Shown: positions 1 to 9,891 of the stretch, one piece after another | Numbering within the stretch: position 1 is the stretch's first letter | Layout: each line of letters begins with the position of its first letter | Translations under genes and position numbers: made by a program | The notes under the pieces: generated by a model | What the model was told of the DNA's origin: nothing | What the model saw: the letters and a program-made list of their open reading frames with translations, nothing else | The model's database searches: none | Assembly: GCA_002383105.1 (NCBI GenBank) | Contig: DFXC01000152.1 | Location: 27,603 to 47,315 of the forward strand | Origin: Hyphomicrobiaceae bacterium UBA4118 | Lineage (GTDB): Bacteria > Pseudomonadota > Alphaproteobacteria > Rhizobiales > Methyloligellaceae | Direction: 5' to 3' | Length of the DNA: 19,713 nucleotides

Positions 1-11
1 CCCCCTCCCTA

Positions 12-36
12 TCCCTCCCCCTCAAGGGGGGAGGGG
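12..36. repeat. GC-rich inverted repeat downstream of the iminopeptidase gene
   Basis: A pyrimidine-rich arm (13-21) pairs with a purine-rich arm (27-35) to give about 9-10 base pairs around a 5-base loop. It lies about 35 bases past the stop codon of the minus-strand iminopeptidase gene. It could act as a terminator for that operon, although no U-tract follows on the minus strand. It could equally be a copy of a dispersed intergenic palindrome. Function is inference. Confidence 0.5.
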
Positions 37-70
37 AGAACAAGCGGCGGTTCAGTCAGAAGCGAAGGCG

Positions 71-1048
71 CTACGAACGGGCGAATTCGTTCGCCGCGGC
101 GACGAGTTCATGCACGATGCCGGGCTCGGTCATGGCGTGGCCTGCGTCGGGCACCACGCGCAATCTCGCTCCCGGCCAGGCGCGGGAAAGGTCGTAGGCG
201 ATCTTGACCGGCGTCACCACGTCGTAACGGCCATGCACGATCACGCCGGGGATGGCGCTGAGGCGATGGGCGTCGGCGATGAGCTGATCGTCGGCGCTGA
301 AGAAGCCGCGATTGACGAAGTAGTGGCACTCGATACGCGCAAAGGCGAGCGCGTAGTGATCCTCGGAGAAGCGGCGCACCCGGTCGGCGTCGGGGAACAG
401 CGACAAGGTCTTGCCCTCCCATGCGCTCCAGGCGCGCGCCGCTTCAAGCTGCACTGCTGGGTCGGCATGGGTGAGGCGCCGGTGATAGGCGTCGATCATG
501 TCGCCGCGCTCGGCTTCGGGAATGACGCTGACATAATCCTCGAAGGCGTCGGGGAAGATCCAGCTCGAGCCCTCCTGATAGAACCATTCGAGCTCGGAGC
601 GCCTGAGCGTGAAGATGCCCCTGAGCAGGAGCTCGGTCACCCGCTCCGGGTAGGTCTCGGCATAAGCGAGCCCGAGCGTCGAGCCCCACGAGCCGCCGAA
701 CACCTGCCAGCGCTCGATGCCGAGATGCTCGCGCAGGCGCTCGATATCGTCGACGAGGTCCCAGGTCGTGTTCTCTTCGAGCGAGGCATGCGGCGTCGAG
801 CGCCCGCAGCCGCGCTGGTCGAACAGCACGATGCGGTAGGAGCGCGGGTCGTGATAGCGGCGCATGACGGGGTTGATGCCGCCGCCAGGTCCACCATGCA
901 GCAGCACCACCGGCTTGCCGGAGGGCGAGCCGCATTCCTCGAAATACAGCTCATGCAGGCCCGAGACCTTGAGCTTGCCCGTCCGGTAGGGGACGGTCTC
1001 CGGATAGAGCGTCTGGCGCATCTGCTTTGGCGTTAGTTGGTTGTCCAT
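71..1048 (-). CDS. pip: Proline iminopeptidase (alpha/beta hydrolase, peptidase family S33)
   Basis: This cytoplasmic serine peptidase removes N-terminal proline from peptides. The product is 325 residues, close to the usual 310-330. The oxyanion-hole motif HGGPGGG is at residues 51-57. The nucleophile elbow GGSWGS is at 118-123 with Ser120 as the catalytic serine. A helical cap region follows at about 145-240. The remaining triad members sit in GRYDVVTP (Asp) and DAGHAM (His) near the C-terminus. I chose the ATG at 1048 because the family homology begins soon after it and a GGGGA sequence lies just upstream. An in-frame ATG at 1072 overlaps the TGA of the upstream symporter gene (ATGA) and would add eight residues, so translational coupling from 1072 is also possible. 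The gene is the last of a minus-strand operon with the symporter genes. Confidence 0.93.
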   Translation of the reverse strand: MDNQLTPKQMRQTLYPETVPYRTGKLKVSGLHELYFEECGSPSGKPVVLLHGGPGGGINPVMRRYHDPRSYRIVLFDQRGCGRSTPHASLEENTTWDLVDDIERLREHLGIERWQVFGGSWGSTLGLAYAETYPERVTELLLRGIFTLRRSELEWFYQEGSSWIFPDAFEDYVSVIPEAERGDMIDAYHRRLTHADPAVQLEAARAWSAWEGKTLSLFPDADRVRRFSEDHYALAFARIECHYFVNRGFFSADDQLIADAHRLSAIPGVIVHGRYDVVTPVKIAYDLSRAWPGARLRVVPDAGHAMTEPGIVHELVAAANEFARS

Positions 1049-1068
1049 AGGTCCCCGTTCCTGCACGC

Positions 1069-2931
1069 TCATTCGCCAGTCGCGCCGGCAACCGCCACAG
1101 AAGCGGCGGCCGCGACGGCGCGCTGGGCGCGATCGTAGATCGCCTCGCCTCCCGGATCGCGCATCTCCTCGCGATAGCTCTGCTCGGCCTTCGAGCCCTG
1201 CGGCCAGACAAGGCTGACCGCGAGCCCCGCGCCGAGCGCAACAAGGGCGCCGATCAGGCTCGCGAGCGGGGTGGTAAGGCCCATGTGGCCCACGCCGAAG
1301 GCGCTCCCCATGCTGACCTCCAGCACCATGACGGCAAATCCCGAACTGATTGCCGCGAACGCTCCGCGCCCCGTGCAGCGTCCCCACCAGATGGCGAGCA
1401 GGAGCACCGGGAAGAAGGTCGCGGCCGCAAAGGCGAACGCGGTCAGAGCCGCTTCGAGTGGGTCGAGATTGGCGATGACGAGGAACACGGCGGCCGACAG
1501 CGCCGCAGCCGCGATGGCCGCCCAAGCGGCGATGAGCCTCGGCAGCGTATGGCGCCGGTCGAGCACGCGGTAAAGATCTTCCGCCAAGCTCGCCGCCAGC
1601 GTGAAGAGATGGGAGCCCGCGGCAGCAAGCGCGACCGCCATTCCGGCCGCCGCCATGAGCGCGGTGCAGACGTAAGGGAGCTCTGCCGCCCCGGGCAGCG
1701 CAAGCGCGATGCCGTCGCGCGCGATGAGAAGCTCATCTGCCCCGATGGCGCCGTCGCCATTGGTGTCGACGGCTTGAATCAGCTGCCGTCCGCTGAGCTC
1801 GGTGAGCCACGCCGGCAACGCCGATGCCGGCGCAAGAGCGATGTCGCGGAAGATGATCAGCTTGGCGAACGCCGCCATGGCGGGCGCCGTCATCACGAAC
1901 ATGGCCACGAACAGCAAGCCCCATGCCGCCGACCGGCGTTGCTCGGCGCACGAGCTCGTCACGCCGCTCCGGGCAAGAAGGCTCGGAAGGGCAGCGGTCC
2001 CGAGCGTGAGGCAGAGGAGCAGCGTCACGAAGTCGACCTCGCTCAGCGCGCCGAACGGCTCAAGGAACGGCTTGGTGATCGGCATGGGCGCCGCCCCCGG
2101 CAGCGCGGTCGCGAGCCCTCCGGGCTGCACCGGCAGGAGACCAGCCGTGATCTCGGCATTGTGCAAGGAGGAGAACATCTCGCCGTAAGTCAGCTGCGGC
2201 GCCGGCAGGTTGGTAAGGACGACCGACACGGTGATCACCACCACCGCAAGCCCGACGGCGCCGACGATGAACTCGGCGCTTCCCGTCCAGGTCAAGGCCC
2301 GCATGCCGCCGAGGATGGCGATCAAGGCGATGAGGGCTGCGAACAAGAGCACCGCAAGCGAGAAGGAGAGCGGCAGGAACAACGAGGCGATCAGCGCCGC
2401 GACCTTGATCTCGGCGACCAGCAGAAGCGCCGTGGGCGGGAGCTGCATCACGCTTGCCGTCATGCGCAGCGCCTGCGAGCGGAAGCGGTGACCGAGAAAG
2501 CTCGGCAGGGTGTAGGAGCCGGCCTTGCGCAGGTAAGGCACGAACAGGACGCCGCCGGCGAGCATGCCCGCGGTCCAGCCGAGCCCGATGGCCAAGGCGT
2601 CGAAGCCGAGAAAGAATACCGTGCCCGTATAGGCAAGGAAACCGACGCCTCCGAGCGCCGTCGCCGCCAGCACGAAGCCATTGAAGACGGGGGGCACGCG
2701 CCGGCCAGAGACGAAGAAATCCTCGACCTCGAGCGTCCGCGAGCCGATGGCGATGAGGAGATAGAGCGCGAGCGGCCCCACGATCATGGTTTCCGCGAGC
2801 ACTGGCTGACGCCAGCCGAGCTGCTCGAACATGGCGAGCATGATGACGAGGGAGACGAAGGCGCTCGTAACGATGCCGTAATAGGCGCCAAGATGCGGGT
2901 TCGGGTTGCGCAGGCGCGAAGGGGCGCTCAT
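1069..2931 (-). CDS. Sodium:solute symporter family protein, large subunit, with an EF-hand-like loop
   Basis: This 620-residue inner-membrane protein has the many hydrophobic helices of the sodium:solute symporter (SSSF) family. It includes the typical early segment from FFVSGRRVPP into a glycine-rich helix. It follows a DUF4212 small subunit by three bases, which is the standard two-gene arrangement of a symporter subgroup distantly related to acetate permease ActP. The substrate cannot be read from the sequence; carboxylates are plausible. A soluble loop contains residues 389-400, which match the 12-residue calcium-binding EF-hand loop (Asp at 1, Asn at 3, Asp at 5, Gly at 6, Ile at 8, Glu at 12). 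GAGGAG upstream on the minus strand supports the ATG at 2931. The stop overlaps a possible start of the iminopeptidase gene. Confidence 0.9.
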   Translation of the reverse strand: MSAPSRLRNPNPHLGAYYGIVTSAFVSLVIMLAMFEQLGWRQPVLAETMIVGPLALYLLIAIGSRTLEVEDFFVSGRRVPPVFNGFVLAATALGGVGFLAYTGTVFFLGFDALAIGLGWTAGMLAGGVLFVPYLRKAGSYTLPSFLGHRFRSQALRMTASVMQLPPTALLLVAEIKVAALIASLFLPLSFSLAVLLFAALIALIAILGGMRALTWTGSAEFIVGAVGLAVVVITVSVVLTNLPAPQLTYGEMFSSLHNAEITAGLLPVQPGGLATALPGAAPMPITKPFLEPFGALSEVDFVTLLLCLTLGTAALPSLLARSGVTSSCAEQRRSAAWGLLFVAMFVMTAPAMAAFAKLIIFRDIALAPASALPAWLTELSGRQLIQAVDTNGDGAIGADELLIARDGIALALPGAAELPYVCTALMAAAGMAVALAAAGSHLFTLAASLAEDLYRVLDRRHTLPRLIAAWAAIAAAALSAAVFLVIANLDPLEAALTAFAFAAATFFPVLLLAIWWGRCTGRGAFAAISSGFAVMVLEVSMGSAFGVGHMGLTTPLASLIGALVALGAGLAVSLVWPQGSKAEQSYREEMRDPGGEAIYDRAQRAVAAAASVAVAGATGE

Positions 2932-2934
2932 CGC

Positions 2935-3216
2935 CTATCCGAGCTCCTCGCTTTCGCTCCGCGCCTGGTCGATGCGCTCCTGCAGGCGAATGAACCAGAA
3001 GGTCGCCACGACGATGAAGATGAGGAGCCCTTGCGCCAGAAGATAGAAGCCGAGCGGGAAGTGCAGGAAGCCGTATTGATTGAGCCAGGTCGCGGTGGTC
3101 ACGCCGAGAAACACGGCCAGCATCACGGTAGACAGGATGGCGACGGCGAGGATCAGCGTTCTCAACTGATGGCGGTCACGCCCGGCATGCTCGCTCGCGG
3201 GAAGCTCTGTCGACAT
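2935..3216 (-). CDS. DUF4212 protein, putative sodium:solute symporter small subunit
   Basis: This 93-residue membrane protein has two predicted transmembrane helices, at about residues 20-43 and 52-77. A short charged N-terminus precedes them and an acidic, Arg/Glu-rich tail follows. Size, two-helix layout and position immediately before a large symporter subunit match the DUF4212 family (solute:sodium symporter small subunit). It probably assembles with the 620-residue subunit in the inner membrane. An AGGGGG sequence about eight bases before the ATG is a good ribosome binding site. It is the first gene of the minus-strand operon, so the promoter should lie in the region shared with mscL. 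Confidence 0.88.
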   Translation of the reverse strand: MSTELPASEHAGRDRHQLRTLILAVAILSTVMLAVFLGVTTATWLNQYGFLHFPLGFYLLAQGLLIFIVVATFWFIRLQERIDQARSESEELG

Positions 3217-3368
3217 GTCGCGTCCCCCTGCCTATGAAGCCTGCCGTAGAGTTGTCGGCATGGAGTTATCAGGAAGTCGCGGGCTTGCAAACTCCGCGCG
3301 CAGCATTGGCGTTCAAACGTGGCATGGTGGTGACCTGCAATTGGGCCGAGATCCAAGGAGGAACAACG
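3217..3368. promoter_or_regulatory. Divergent intergenic region between the symporter operon and mscL
   Basis: These 152 bases must hold the promoters for the minus-strand symporter operon and the plus-strand mscL gene, because both first genes face away from it. AAGGAGG just before the mscL ATG (around 3354-3360) is a strong ribosome binding site. I could not identify convincing -35/-10 pairs or an operator. Confidence 0.45.
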
Positions 3369-3827
3369 ATGCTGAAGGAATTCAAGGAATTCGCCCTTCG
3401 TGGCTATGTGGTCGACATGGCGGTCGGCATCATCATCGGCGCCGCCTTCTCCACCATCGTCAGGTCGCTGGTCGATGACATCATCATGCCCCCCATGGGC
3501 GTGGTGACCGGCGGCGTCGATTTCTCCAACATGTTCGTGCCCCTCAACGGCCTGCATTACGATTCCCTGGCGCAGGCGAAGCAAGCCGGCGCACCGACCG
3601 TCAATTTCGGGGTGTTCATCAATAACCTGATCAGCTTCCTGATCGTGGCCTTCGTGCTATTCATGGTGGTCAAGGCCATGAACCAGCTGCGCCGCAGGCA
3701 GGAGGAGGACCCAACTGCCGAGCCGCCGCCCTCCCGCGAGGTGCAGCTCCTTGAGGAGATCAGAGACGCGCTGGTCGAAGGGGGCGCGAGCCGTCCCAAG
3801 CCGCAAGGCAGCCCTCAAGGCGCCTAG
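3369..3827 (+). CDS. mscL: Large-conductance mechanosensitive channel MscL
   Basis: MscL forms a homopentameric inner-membrane channel that opens under membrane tension and releases solutes during hypo-osmotic shock. The 152-residue product begins with the typical amphipathic N-terminus ([12 protein letters not shown]). The pore-lining TM1 follows, including the [16 protein letters not shown] stretch. A periplasmic loop comes next, then TM2 (about residues 78-100) and a cytoplasmic helix near the end with the LLEEIRDAL pattern. The start at 3369 is fixed by the conserved N-terminus and a strong AAGGAGG site; the frame stays open upstream, but that part is not family-like. A weak 7-bp inverted repeat spans the stop codon (3817-3851). 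The gene appears monocistronic. Confidence 0.97.
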   Translation: MLKEFKEFALRGYVVDMAVGIIIGAAFSTIVRSLVDDIIMPPMGVVTGGVDFSNMFVPLNGLHYDSLAQAKQAGAPTVNFGVFINNLISFLIVAFVLFMVVKAMNQLRRRQEEDPTAEPPPSREVQLLEEIRDALVEGGASRPKPQGSPQGA

Positions 3828-3884
3828 GGCACCGCAAGGATTTTGCGCCTTCAGCGGTCGGCGCGGCGGCCGCGTTGCGCGTAG

Positions 3885-5075
<1,191 letters not shown>

Positions 5076-5076
5076 A

Positions 5077-5427
5077 ATGTTCGTCACCGTGCACATGCCT
5101 GACGGGGCCACCCATCGTCTTGAGGCTCTCGAGGGCTGGCGCGTCATGGAGGTGATCCGCGACTGGGGCCTTCCCATCAAGGCCGAGTGCGGCGGGGCTT
5201 GCGCCTGCGCCACCTGCCATGTGTGGGTAGGTGAGGAGTGGCTCGCAAAGCTCGTGCCTCCCACCGCCGAAGAGCTCGAGATGCTTGACGGCGCCTTTCA
5301 GGTGGATGAGCGCTCGCGGCTGTGCTGCCAGATCATCATGTCGAAGGAGCTCGACGGCCTTGTGGTCGAGTTGGCCCCTGAGAGCCTCGCCGATGCGCCG
5401 CCCGAGCGGCTGGCGGTGGGAGGATAG
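5077..5427 (+). CDS. 2Fe-2S ferredoxin, adrenodoxin type
   Basis: This small soluble electron carrier has 116 residues. The cluster ligands appear as Cys38-x5-Cys44-x2-Cys47, with the fourth ligand most likely Cys84 in the SRLCCQI motif, the pattern of adrenodoxin/Isc-type ferredoxins. Cys42 and Cys83 are extra cysteines next to the ligands. The start codon is one base after the reductase stop, so the two are almost certainly co-translated and are probable redox partners. CysI needs six electrons per sulfite and no CysJ flavoprotein is visible, so this ferredoxin is the best candidate for its donor (inference). Iron-sulfur biogenesis ferredoxins share the same fold, but this is not an isc/suf locus. 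Confidence 0.92.
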   Translation: MFVTVHMPDGATHRLEALEGWRVMEVIRDWGLPIKAECGGACACATCHVWVGEEWLAKLVPPTAEELEMLDGAFQVDERSRLCCQIIMSKELDGLVVELAPESLADAPPERLAVGG

Positions 5428-5433
5428 GTGACG

Positions 5434-6864
5434 ATGCGAACCTTCCCCATCTTCGTGAGCTTCGCGGGCAAGCCCCCGCTCGTGGTCGGTGGCGGCGAGT
5501 TGGCGGCCGTCAAGGCGCGCCTCCTGTTGAAGGGGGCGGCCACGGTCGACGTCGCCGCGAGCCATGTGGTGCCCGAGCTTGCTGCGCTCGCGGAAGCCGG
5601 ACACGTGTCGCTCCTTGCGGCTCGGCCCGGCATCGACCGATTGCGCGGCCGACCTCTCGTCATTGCCGCGACTGGCGACGACGAGGAGGATGCTCGCGTC
5701 TCGGCCATCGCCCGGGCGCTTGGCGTCCCCGTGAACGTCCCCGACCGGCCTGAGCTGTGCAGCTTCGTGCTCCCGGCCATCGTCGATCGTGGCGAGGTGA
5801 CCATCGCCATCGGCACCTCAGGCGCCGCCCCCGTGTTGGCACAGCGGCTCCGGGCCTGGCTTGAGCGCGAACTGCACCCCCGTCTCGACGCGCTTGCCAA
5901 GCTGGCTGCCGAGTTCCGCGCGCCCGTCGCCGAGAAGGTGCCGTCGGGCTCGCCCCGGCGCCGCTTCTGGGAGGCCGTGTTCGAGGGGGCTGCTGCCGAA
6001 GCAGCACTCGAAGGCGATGAGGACAAGGCAAGGGCGCTGATCGGTGCGGCCATCAAGCAGGCCACGGACGCGGCTCCCGCCTCAGGCCGCGTGCTTCTCG
6101 TCGGCGCCGGTCCGGGCGACCCCGAGCTTCTCACCATGAAGGCCGTCCGCGCGCTGAAAGCCGCCGATGTTATCCTCTATGACCGCCTGGTCGGCGAGGG
6201 CGTGCTCGATCATGCGCGCCGCGAGGCCGAGCTGATCCCTGTCGGCAAGGCCAAGGGCCTGCACAGCGTCCCGCAAGCCGAGATCAACGCGCTCCTCATC
6301 GAGCGGGCGCGTGCCGGCCAGACGGTGGTGCGGCTCAAGGGCGGCGATCCCTTCATCTTCGGCAGGGGCGGCGAGGAGCTCGACGCTCTGCGCGAGGCGG
6401 GGCTCACCATCGAGATCGTCCCCGGCGTCACCGCCGGCATCGCCGCCGCCGCGAGCCTGCAGATCCCGCTCACCCATCGCGACGTCTCCCACACCGTGAC
6501 TTTCCTGTCGGGCCATGAGGCGGGCGGCGAGGAGCCGAGCTTCGAGCATCTCGATCTGGCAGCCTTGGCGGGGGGCAAAAACACGCTTCTCCTCTATATG
6601 GGCGTGACCACGGCCGGGCTCATCGCCAAGAAGCTGCTCGAGGCTGGCTTCAGGCCCGAGCTTCCCGTGATCGCCGTCGAGAATGCCAGCCGCGAGAACG
6701 AGCGCCGTGTCGCCGCCACCATCGCCGAGCTCGCCGCACACCCTGAGCGCCTTGGCCTGAAGAGCCCGGCCGTCCTCATCTTCGGTGAGGTGGCGGGGCT
6801 GCCGGCGCACGGCGTCATCGAAGACATCCTCGCATTGCCGGAGCTCGCGCGTGTCTATGCCTAA
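5434..6864 (+). CDS. cysG: Siroheme synthase CysG (trifunctional)
   Basis: CysG converts uroporphyrinogen III to siroheme, the cofactor of sulfite reductase. The N-terminal half (about residues 1-200) is the NAD-dependent dehydrogenase/ferrochelatase module, with a VGGGELA nucleotide-binding motif and the GTSGAAPVLAQRLR segment. The C-terminal half (from about 217) is the SAM-dependent uroporphyrinogen-III methyltransferase, with VGAGPGDPELLT, RLKGGDPFIFGRGGEE and VPGVTAGIAAA. I chose the ATG at 5434, ten bases after GGAGG. A GTG at 5428, directly after the ferredoxin stop, would add two residues. Full length is 476 residues, normal for the fused enzyme. The 3' end overlaps the next gene by eight bases. 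Confidence 0.96.
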   Translation: MRTFPIFVSFAGKPPLVVGGGELAAVKARLLLKGAATVDVAASHVVPELAALAEAGHVSLLAARPGIDRLRGRPLVIAATGDDEEDARVSAIARALGVPVNVPDRPELCSFVLPAIVDRGEVTIAIGTSGAAPVLAQRLRAWLERELHPRLDALAKLAAEFRAPVAEKVPSGSPRRRFWEAVFEGAAAEAALEGDEDKARALIGAAIKQATDAAPASGRVLLVGAGPGDPELLTMKAVRALKAADVILYDRLVGEGVLDHARREAELIPVGKAKGLHSVPQAEINALLIERARAGQTVVRLKGGDPFIFGRGGEELDALREAGLTIEIVPGVTAGIAAAASLQIPLTHRDVSHTVTFLSGHEAGGEEPSFEHLDLAALAGGKNTLLLYMGVTTAGLIAKKLLEAGFRPELPVIAVENASRENERRVAATIAELAAHPERLGLKSPAVLIFGEVAGLPAHGVIEDILALPELARVYA

Positions 6865-7150
6865 CGTCGTCACCGCCAACCGTCTCCTCGACGGCATCGT
6901 CGTCTATCTCGCTGCCGACGGCAGCTGGACGGAGGACATTGGCTGCGCGCGTCTTGCCGAGACCGAGGAAGAGACCAAGGCGCTGGAAGCCGAGGCGGCC
7001 AGGGCCGTCGCCGAGCGTCTTGTCGTGGCGGTCTATCCCATGGCGGTCGCGCTTCATGACGGCGCGGTCGATCCGCTATCCGTGCGCGAGCGCATCCGCG
7101 CCGCCCACCGCACAACGCTGACAAAGGATTGGTACGATGTACCGCTATGA
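6857..7150 (+). CDS. DUF2849 domain-containing protein
   Basis: This 97-residue soluble protein of unknown function overlaps cysG by eight bases and cysI by fourteen. Its N-terminus (VVTANRLLDGIVVYLAADGSW) and its C-terminal PLSVRERIRAAH segment match what I know of the DUF2849 family. In alphaproteobacteria that family sits almost always between siroheme synthase and sulfite reductase genes. The fixed position suggests an accessory role in siroheme delivery or sulfite reductase function, but no activity is established. There are no membrane helices, signal peptide or cysteine cluster motif; the single cysteine is in DIGCARL. Confidence 0.87.
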   Translation: MPNVVTANRLLDGIVVYLAADGSWTEDIGCARLAETEEETKALEAEAARAVAERLVVAVYPMAVALHDGAVDPLSVRERIRAAHRTTLTKDWYDVPL

Positions 7151-8792
7151 CGAGTTCGACCACGCCTTCGTGCATGAGCGCGTGGCCCAGTTCCGCGAGC
7201 AGGTCGAGCGCAGGCTGTTAGGCAAGCTCACCGAGGACGAGTTCCGTCCTTTGCGCTTGCGCAACGGCCTCTATCTGCAATTGCACGCCTATATGCTGCG
7301 CATCGCCATTCCCTATGGCGTGTTGTCGCCGCGCCAGCTTCGCCAGCTCGCCATGATCGGGCGGCGGTGGGATCGCGGCTACGGCCATTTCACCACGCGC
7401 CAGAACCTGCAATTCAACTGGGTCAAGTTGGTCGACGTGCCCGACATCTTGAGCGCGCTCGCCGAGGTCGAGATGCATTGCATCCAGACGAGCGGCAATT
7501 GCGTGCGCAACGTCACCGCCGATCCCTTCGCCGGTGCCGCCAATGACGAGATCGAGGACCCGCGGCCGTGGTGCGAGATCTTGCGCCAATGGTCGACGCT
7601 GCATCCCGAGTTCAGCTGGCTGCCGCGGAAATTCAAGATCGCCATCTCCGGCGCTGTCGAGGATCGCGCGGCAATAGCCTTCCACGATATCGGGCTCAAG
7701 ATCGTGCGCGGGCCTGACGGCAAGAACGGCTTTCGCGTCTTTGTCGGCGGCGGCATGGGGCGCACGCCCTATGTCGGGCAGGAGATCCGCCCCTTCCTCG
7801 CCAAGGAGCATCTCCTCTCCTACATCGAGTCGATCCTGCGCGTTTACAATCTCCATGGGCGCCGCGACAACCTCAATAAGGCGCGCATCAAGATCCTCGT
7901 CAACCAGCTCGGCATCGACAAATTCCGCGAGGATGTCGAGGCGGATTGGGAGCAAACCCGTAAGGACGCCATCGATCTACCCGAGGACGAGCGCCGGCGC
8001 ATCATGTCCTATTTCGCGCCGCCCGATCTTCCCCCACGGCCAATTCGCGACGAGGGGCTCGACCAGCGCCGCATCACCGATCCCGTGTTCGCCAACTGGC
8101 TGAAGCACAATGTCCGTCCCCACCAGGTGCCGGGCTATGTAAGCGTGGTCATCTCGCTGAAGGAGCCGGGCCGCACACCGGGGGACGCCAGCTCGGACCA
8201 GATGGATTTCGCTGCCGATCTCGCCGAGCGCTATAGTCGCAACGAGGCGCGGGTGAACTACACGCAGAACCTCATCCTGCCCCACGTCGCTCGCTCAGAC
8301 CTCGTTTCCGTCTATGAGGAGCTCAAGGCCGAGGGGCTGGCGACCGGCAACTACGATCTCTTGGGCGACATGATCTGCTGCCCGGGTCTCGATTATTGCA
8401 ACCTTGCCAACGCCCGCTCGATCCCCATCGCCAAGGAGATCGCCAAGCGTTTCGAAGACCCCGCGCGGCAAGAGCTGATCGGCCCGCTCCGCCTCAACAT
8501 GTCCGGCTGCATCAATGCCTGCGGCCATCACCATTCCGGCAATATCGGCATCCTGGGCGTCGACAAGAAAGGCACCGAGCTTTACCAGATCTCGCTCGGC
8601 GGCAGCCCCAAGGACGACGCTGCGGTCGGGACCATCATCGGCCCCGGCTTCCGCGCGGAGGCCGTGCCGCAAGCGATCGACACGATCATCTCCACCTATC
8701 TCGCCAACCGCAACGACGGCGAGGATTTCCTCGCCACGTGGCGGAGAGTGGGTGCCGCACCCTTCAAGGAGGCCTTGTATGGCGCTGCTTGA
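7137..8792 (+). CDS. cysI: Sulfite reductase hemoprotein (nitrite/sulfite reductase family), ferredoxin-dependent type
   Basis: The enzyme reduces sulfite to sulfide with six electrons using a coupled siroheme and [4Fe-4S] cluster. The product is 551 residues. Cluster ligands are Cys415-x5-Cys421 (in CCPGLDYC) and Cys458-x3-Cys462 (in SGCINACGHH), the classical pattern, with Cys462 expected to bridge to siroheme. The N-terminal ferredoxin-like half contains the conserved YGHFTTRQNLQFNW segment and the SGNCVRN motif. Nitrite reductases share this family, but the neighbours (cysH, cysD, cysN) indicate sulfite. No cysJ follows, and the upstream ferredoxin/reductase pair is the likely electron source. 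The gene overlaps DUF2849 by 14 bases and the next gene by 14 bases. Confidence 0.95.
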   Translation: MYRYDEFDHAFVHERVAQFREQVERRLLGKLTEDEFRPLRLRNGLYLQLHAYMLRIAIPYGVLSPRQLRQLAMIGRRWDRGYGHFTTRQNLQFNWVKLVDVPDILSALAEVEMHCIQTSGNCVRNVTADPFAGAANDEIEDPRPWCEILRQWSTLHPEFSWLPRKFKIAISGAVEDRAAIAFHDIGLKIVRGPDGKNGFRVFVGGGMGRTPYVGQEIRPFLAKEHLLSYIESILRVYNLHGRRDNLNKARIKILVNQLGIDKFREDVEADWEQTRKDAIDLPEDERRRIMSYFAPPDLPPRPIRDEGLDQRRITDPVFANWLKHNVRPHQVPGYVSVVISLKEPGRTPGDASSDQMDFAADLAERYSRNEARVNYTQNLILPHVARSDLVSVYEELKAEGLATGNYDLLGDMICCPGLDYCNLANARSIPIAKEIAKRFEDPARQELIGPLRLNMSGCINACGHHHSGNIGILGVDKKGTELYQISLGGSPKDDAAVGTIIGPGFRAEAVPQAIDTIISTYLANRNDGEDFLATWRRVGAAPFKEALYGAA

Positions 8793-9891
8793 CCTTCGCA
8801 CCGGGACTCTCGTCCCTGGCACGAGCGATGACGATGCGCTGCTAGAACCCACAGCCGACGCCGCGGCGCTCGCCACTGCTGCGGCAACGGGTGGGCCCAT
8901 CGCCATTCGCTTTCCCACCTTCGGCGACGGCCGCGGCCATTCGCTTGCCGTACTGTTGCGCGAGCGGTATGGCTTCACGGGCGAGATCAGGGCGATCGGC
9001 TACCTCATTCCCGATCTCGCGCCGTTTCTGCTGCGCTCGGGCTTCGATATCGCCGAGATCACCGATGCCAACGATGTCGAGACGTGGAGGGGCGCGTTGA
9101 CGCGCATCAAGCACTCTTATCAGCCGGGCTTCCGCAATCCCCAGCCGCTTCGCCGCAATGCCTCCCGCAAAGAGGCCGAGGAGCTTGACGAGCGGCTGAG
9201 CGAGACCAAGGATCTGGCGGCGCGCATCACGGCGCTGCGGCAGGCCATCGAGGGACGTATCGTCTTCTCGACGAGCCTCGGGCTTGAGGACCAGGCCATT
9301 CTCCATGCCATCGCCGCATCCGGCGCCGACATCGACATTTTCACCCTCGATACCGGCCGGCTGTTCCCAGAGGTGCTTGAGACGGTCGAGCTGTCGGAGC
9401 TCCGCTATGGCTTGCGCATCCGCCTCGTCGCGCCGGACGCTCATGAGGTGGAGCAGCTCGTCGCCCGCGACGGCGTGTTCGGCTTCCGCAACTCGGTAGA
9501 GAACCGCAAGACCTGCTGCGAGGTGCGCAAAGTGCGCCCGCTGAACCGCGAGCTTGAGGGCGCGCAAGGGTGGATCGCCGGCATTCGCCGCGAACATTCC
9601 GACGAGAGGGCGAGCGTGAAGCTGGCCGCCTGGGACGAGGCGCACGGGCTCATCAAGATCAATCCGGTCGCCGACTGGTCGACGCCAGAGCTGACCGCCT
9701 ACGTCACCGCCAACAATGTTCCGGTCAATCCGCTGCATGCCCGCGGCTTTGTCTCCATCGGCTGCGCGCCTTGCACCCGCGCCGTGCAGCCGGGCGAGGA
9801 TCCGCGCGCCGGGCGCTGGTGGTGGGAGAACGAGGGGAAGAAGGAGTGCGGACTGCATTTGAACTCGCGTCGCGAGGGCAAGGCCGCATGA
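8779..9891 (+). CDS. cysH: DUF934-CysH fusion: sulfite-reductase-associated domain joined to APS reductase
   Basis: One uninterrupted 370-residue frame carries two domains normally encoded separately. Residues about 40-115 match DUF934 ([31 protein letters not shown]). After a charged linker (about 118-150), residues 155-370 are assimilatory APS reductase, with [26 protein letters not shown], Cys246-Cys247, Cys329-x2-Cys332 and the catalytic ECGLH cysteine at 357. The paired CC...CxxC signature binds a [4Fe-4S] cluster and marks APS rather than PAPS reductases. AAGGAGG six bases before the ATG at 8779 is an excellent ribosome binding site. No ATG or GTG in frame could start a separate CysH. 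A TTG at 9097 preceded by GGAGG is the only candidate internal start. It overlaps cysI by 14 bases and cysD by 4. Confidence 0.93.
   Translation: MALLDLRTGTLVPGTSDDDALLEPTADAAALATAAATGGPIAIRFPTFGDGRGHSLAVLLRERYGFTGEIRAIGYLIPDLAPFLLRSGFDIAEITDANDVETWRGALTRIKHSYQPGFRNPQPLRRNASRKEAEELDERLSETKDLAARITALRQAIEGRIVFSTSLGLEDQAILHAIAASGADIDIFTLDTGRLFPEVLETVELSELRYGLRIRLVAPDAHEVEQLVARDGVFGFRNSVENRKTCCEVRKVRPLNRELEGAQGWIAGIRREHSDERASVKLAAWDEAHGLIKINPVADWSTPELTAYVTANNVPVNPLHARGFVSIGCAPCTRAVQPGEDPRAGRWWWENEGKKECGLHLNSRREGKAA

Noticed and set aside
110..1036. 308-residue plus-strand open frame opposite the iminopeptidase gene
   Set aside because: The complementary strand encodes a complete S33 peptidase with its catalytic triad; this frame shows no motif.
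1285..3237. 650-residue plus-strand open frame opposite the symporter genes
   Set aside because: Its product is Arg/Gly/His/Glu-rich low complexity with no family-like motif. It is the mirror of a well-supported symporter gene in high-GC DNA.
3817..3851. Terminator hairpin after mscL
   Set aside because: Only seven base pairs with a 21-base loop, overlapping the stop codon and with no U-tract; too weak to call.
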